The translations under genes were made by a program, and so were the position numbers. Positions 6,738 through 9,191 of a stretch of DNA of 9,191 nt are shown here, piece by piece. The notes below the pieces were generated by a model. The model was not told the DNA's origin. It did not search any database and saw nothing but the letters and a program-made list of their open reading frames with translations. This DNA is from an uncultured Pseudomonadota bacterium (lineage in GTDB: Bacteria; Pseudomonadota; Gammaproteobacteria; Burkholderiales; SG8-39): the NCBI GenBank assembly GCA_903909415.1, contig CAIVVS010000352.1, forward strand, positions 1 to 9,191. The letters run 5' to 3'. Position 1 is the stretch's first letter; each line of letters begins with the position of its first letter.

Positions 6738-7567
6738 GTGCCGCGCAGGACCGCTTCGGCGAACTCATGGCCGCGGGCAGCTTCGACCTCGCCGAGGCCT
6801 GCCTGCTGGTCGCGCGCGACGTCTATCCCGACCTCGATGTCGCCGCGCAGCTCGCGCGCGTCGACGGGATCGCGGCGACCATACGGGCGCGGCTGGCGGC
6901 GGACGCGTTCCCGGAGCAGAAAGTGCGCGCCCTGAACTTTCACCTGTTCAGCGACCTGCTGTTCCTGGGCAACATCGACGACTACTATGATCCGCGCAAC
7001 AGCTACCTGAACGACGTGCTGGACCGGCGCACCGGCATCCCCATCACCCTGTCCATCCTGTACATGGAGGTGGGCCGGCGCATCGGCCTGAACCTGCAGG
7101 GGGTCTCGTTTCCCGGGCACTTCCTCGTCAGGCTGGTGCTCAAGCGCGGACAATTGGTGCTGGACCCGTTCCTTTGCGGCGAGTCGCTGTCCGAGGCAGA
7201 GCTGCGCCTGAGGCTGGAGAAGGTGCTGCCGCCGGAACAGGCGCGCAACGAGCCATTGGATGCCCATATCAGGCCGGCCGCGCCGCGCCAGATCATCGCC
7301 CGCCTGCTGCGCAACCTGAAGGCGATCTACGCGAAGAGCGGCCAGCTGGAACGCGCGCTCGACGTGCAGAACCGCATGGTCGCCGCGCAGCCCGGGGCGG
7401 CCGACGAGCTGCGCGACCGAGGGCTGCTCTACCAGAGGCTCGAGTGCTTCCGCCCGGCACTGGCTGACCTGCAGGCCTATCTCGCGCGCAAGCCGGACGC
7501 CGCCGATGCCGCCGACATGCGGGAGCACATTGCCGAACTGCAGCGGGCGGCGGCGCGGCTGAACTGA
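6734..7567 (+). CDS. SirB1 family protein (transglutaminase-like plus TPR)
   Basis: A 277-residue cytoplasmic protein of the SirB1 family. The core at 80-133 contains [20 protein letters not shown] (84-103) and [11 protein letters not shown] (123-133), with His129 and Asp144 (LVLDPF) at positions expected for a transglutaminase/protease-like fold. The segment where such enzymes carry the catalytic Cys reads PITLSILY (103-110), with Ser, so classical catalysis is doubtful. Residues 186-256 form helical tetratricopeptide-like repeats ([38 protein letters not shown]). The biochemical role is not established to my knowledge. The ATG at 6734 overlaps the murJ stop (ATGA) and has GAGGAAGG just upstream, so it is translationally coupled to murJ. 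The link to cell-wall synthesis is only positional. Confidence 0.9.
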   Translation: MSAAQDRFGELMAAGSFDLAEACLLVARDVYPDLDVAAQLARVDGIAATIRARLAADAFPEQKVRALNFHLFSDLLFLGNIDDYYDPRNSYLNDVLDRRTGIPITLSILYMEVGRRIGLNLQGVSFPGHFLVRLVLKRGQLVLDPFLCGESLSEAELRLRLEKVLPPEQARNEPLDAHIRPAAPRQIIARLLRNLKAIYAKSGQLERALDVQNRMVAAQPGAADELRDRGLLYQRLECFRPALADLQAYLARKPDAADAADMREHIAELQRAAARLN

Positions 7568-7626
7568 GCCGGTGGTTGGCCCCGCGCGACGTCCGATCGG
7601 TGGTCGCGACGGCTGGCAAATCCCGC

Positions 7627-7632
7627 TACAAT
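7627..7632 (+). promoter_or_regulatory. -10 element for ribF-ileS
   Basis: TACAAT (five of six matches) is followed by an AT-rich stretch in the 117-base gap after the SirB1-family gene. No good -35 hexamer is visible; TCGCGA (7604-7609) is at the right distance but a poor match. A six-pair inverted repeat, CGCGAC (7585-7590) with GTCGCG (7603-7608), lies just upstream without a T-run. Transcription would start near 7639 and cover ribF and the overlapping ileS. Confidence 0.5.
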
Positions 7633-7684
7633 TCAATGTTTTACGCAACTTTTCGCGCCGCACATGGCGCCTTCCGGACAATCC

Positions 7685-8620
7685 ATGCGCCTCACCCGGG
7701 GCTATCAGCCCAGCGCGCTGCCGCCGGTGGCTCTCGCCATCGGCAATTTTGACGGCGTACACCTCGGCCACCAGGCGATCCTGGCGCGGGTGCGCTCCCA
7801 TGCGGCCGCGTCCGGCTTCCAGTCCGCGCTGCTGACCTTCGAGCCGCACCCGCGTGAGCGGCTGTCCCCGGCGCTCGCGCCCACCCGCATCACCACGCTG
7901 CGCGAGAAGCTCGGGCTGCTGCGCGATGCCGGCGTGGACCGCGTGCACGTGCTGCGCTTCACGCGTGAACTCGCGGCGCTGTCGCCCCGGGACTTTGCCA
8001 CCCGCGTGATCGCCGGCGCGCTAGGCGCGCGCTGGGTGCTGGTGGGCGGGGACTTCCGCTTCGGCGCGGGACGCACGGGCGACGTGGCGCAGCTGCGCGC
8101 GCTCGGCGCGGAACTCGGCTTCGGGGTCGAGATCATGGAACCGGTGGAACACGGTGGCCTGCGCGTCTCGAGCTCGGCTGTGCGCGAGGCGCTGCAGGAA
8201 GGCCGCCTCGACCGCGCGCGGGCGCTGCGCGACACGGACTTCCGGATACTCGGCCGCGTGGTGCACGGCGACAAGCTCGGCCGGAAGCTGGGCTTTGCCA
8301 CCGCCAACGTGCAGATGCGCCACAACCGGCCGCCGCTGGCCGGCATCTTCGTCGTGCGCATGCGCATCGACGGCGACGCGGGCGAGCGGGACGGCGTGGC
8401 CAGCCTGGGCGTGCGCCCCACGGTCAAGGCCAACGGACAGGCCGTGCTGGAGGTGCACCTGTTCGATTTCAACGGCGACCTGTACGGCAGGCAGGTGGCG
8501 GTGCGCTTCCTGCACAAGATCCGCGACGAGGCGCGCTACGACGGGCTGGAGGCGCTCACCGCCCAGATCGCGCGCGATTGCGACGCGGCCAGGGACTTTC
8601 TCGCAAGGCAGAAGACATGA
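7685..8620 (+). CDS. ribF: Bifunctional riboflavin kinase / FAD synthetase
   Basis: Converts riboflavin to FMN and then FAD, in the cytoplasm. From the chosen start the product is 311 residues, the usual size. The N-terminal FAD-synthetase domain shows [10 protein letters not shown] (20-29, nucleotidyl-transferase HxGH-type motif), EPHPRE (53-58), GGDFRFG (121-127) and SSSAVREAL (162-170). The C-terminal flavokinase domain shows [11 protein letters not shown] (199-209), ASLGVRPTV (239-247) and DFNGDLYG (261-268). The kinase signature is usually PTAN; here the Pro is Ala. ATG at 7685 ([10 protein letters not shown]) fits the family N-terminus and has GGA eight bases upstream; an in-frame ATG at 7664 would add seven residues and lacks a ribosome site. 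The stop overlaps the ileS start by ATGA, so the two are co-translated. Confidence 0.95.
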   Translation: MRLTRGYQPSALPPVALAIGNFDGVHLGHQAILARVRSHAAASGFQSALLTFEPHPRERLSPALAPTRITTLREKLGLLRDAGVDRVHVLRFTRELAALSPRDFATRVIAGALGARWVLVGGDFRFGAGRTGDVAQLRALGAELGFGVEIMEPVEHGGLRVSSSAVREALQEGRLDRARALRDTDFRILGRVVHGDKLGRKLGFATANVQMRHNRPPLAGIFVVRMRIDGDAGERDGVASLGVRPTVKANGQAVLEVHLFDFNGDLYGRQVAVRFLHKIRDEARYDGLEALTAQIARDCDAARDFLARQKT

Positions 8621-9191
8621 ACGACAAGGTCGGCAAGGACGGCAAGGGACGCAAGGACGGCGGCGACGCGCAGTCCAAGGGGGAGGCCAAGGGACAGGGC
8701 AAGGATGGCGGACCGGACTACCGCGCCACGCTGAACCTGCCGGACACGCCGTTCCCGATGCGCGGCGACCTCGCCAAGCGCGAGCCGCAATGGGTGCGCG
8801 AGTGGCAGGACGCCGACGTCTACGGCGCGATCCGCGCGGCCAGCTGCGGCCGGCCCAAGTTCGTGCTGCATGACGGCCCGCCCTACGCCAACGGCGACAT
8901 CCACATCGGCCACGCGGTGAACAAGATCCTCAAGGACGTGATCACCAAGTCGCGCAACATGTCGGGCTTCGACGCGGTCTACGTGCCGGGCTGGGACTGC
9001 CACGGCATGCCGATCGAGGTACAGATCGAGAAGACCCACGGCAAGAACATCCCGGTGGAGAAGACGCAGTCGCTGGCGCGCGCCTACGCCACCGAGCAGA
9101 TCGAGCGCCAGAGGAAGGACTTCCTGCGCCTGGGCGTGCTGGGCGACTGGAACGATCCTTACCTGACCATGGCCCACCGCAACGAGGCCGA
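8617..9191 (+). CDS. ileS: Isoleucyl-tRNA synthetase, N-terminal part (cut by window edge)
   Basis: Class I aminoacyl-tRNA synthetase that charges tRNA-Ile and edits valine. 191 codons are in the window. The HIGH motif is literal at 96-99 ([15 protein letters not shown]), preceded by LHDGPPY (84-90) and followed by [13 protein letters not shown] and [13 protein letters not shown], all family hallmarks. The normal family start (E. coli MSDYKSTLNLP) aligns with [10 protein letters not shown] at 33-42. The protein therefore has about 31 extra N-terminal residues, made almost only of Gly, Lys, Asp, Ala and Gln in GKDGKG-like units. The ATG overlaps the ribF stop (ATGA), with AAGG upstream; no other ATG lies before the conserved core. 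The KMSKS motif, editing and zinc domains lie outside the window. Confidence 0.96.
   Translation, partial: MNDKVGKDGKGRKDGGDAQSKGEAKGQGKDGGPDYRATLNLPDTPFPMRGDLAKREPQWVREWQDADVYGAIRAASCGRPKFVLHDGPPYANGDIHIGHAVNKILKDVITKSRNMSGFDAVYVPGWDCHGMPIEVQIEKTHGKNIPVEKTQSLARAYATEQIERQRKDFLRLGVLGDWNDPYLTMAHRNEA

Noticed and set aside
7568..7684. FMN riboswitch before ribF
   Set aside because: The gap is only 117 bases and lacks the conserved multi-helix FMN-element sequence blocks; only a -10 element and a simple inverted repeat are seen.
6506..7948. Long minus-strand open frame (480 codons) across murJ, the SirB1-family gene and ribF
   Set aside because: Antisense to three well-supported genes, low-complexity composition, no recognisable domain.

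Overview
The window looks like a piece of a high-GC betaproteobacterial chromosome. The grounds are gene content and order: argD-argF-argG, a DUF3579 gene, rpsT, murJ, a SirB1-family gene, ribF and ileS. From memory this neighbourhood is typical of Burkholderiales, Rhodocyclales and Nitrosomonadales relatives. Base composition is strongly GC-rich with GC-biased third codon positions throughout (judged by eye). I see no insertion sequence, phage gene, tRNA, rRNA or CRISPR array.

Left part (1-2760, minus strand): an arginine-biosynthesis unit is read right to left as argD (acetylornithine aminotransferase), argF (ornithine carbamoyltransferase) and the first 70 codons of argG (argininosuccinate synthase). 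Together they cover the ornithine-forming aminotransferase step and the next two steps towards arginine. Upstream of argD lies an unusual 330-base leader. It holds a possible 45-codon ORF with a Shine-Dalgarno sequence and an arginine run (five Arg codons, Ser, Arg) just before its stop. Four hairpins follow, the last ending in UUUU directly before argD. I propose this as a candidate arginine-responsive leader peptide/attenuator; it is the most interesting thing in the window and is unproven.

Middle (2761-4758): an orphan ParA-type ATPase (plus) faces a conserved-looking 91-residue protein of unknown function (minus). That gene is divergent from a DUF3579 gene (plus), which converges on rpsT (minus). 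The 91-residue gene has a good promoter, a tandem 14-base repeat in its leader and a UUCG-capped hairpin next to its ribosome binding site.

Right part (4759-9191): rpsT (ribosomal protein S20) has its own promoter and an intrinsic terminator. Divergent from it, murJ (lipid II flippase) overlaps a SirB1-family gene by ATGA. After a 117-base gap with a promoter-like element, ribF (FAD synthetase/riboflavin kinase) overlaps ileS (isoleucyl-tRNA synthetase) by another ATGA; ileS runs off the window. IleS carries an unusual Gly/Lys/Asp-rich N-terminal extension of about 31 residues.
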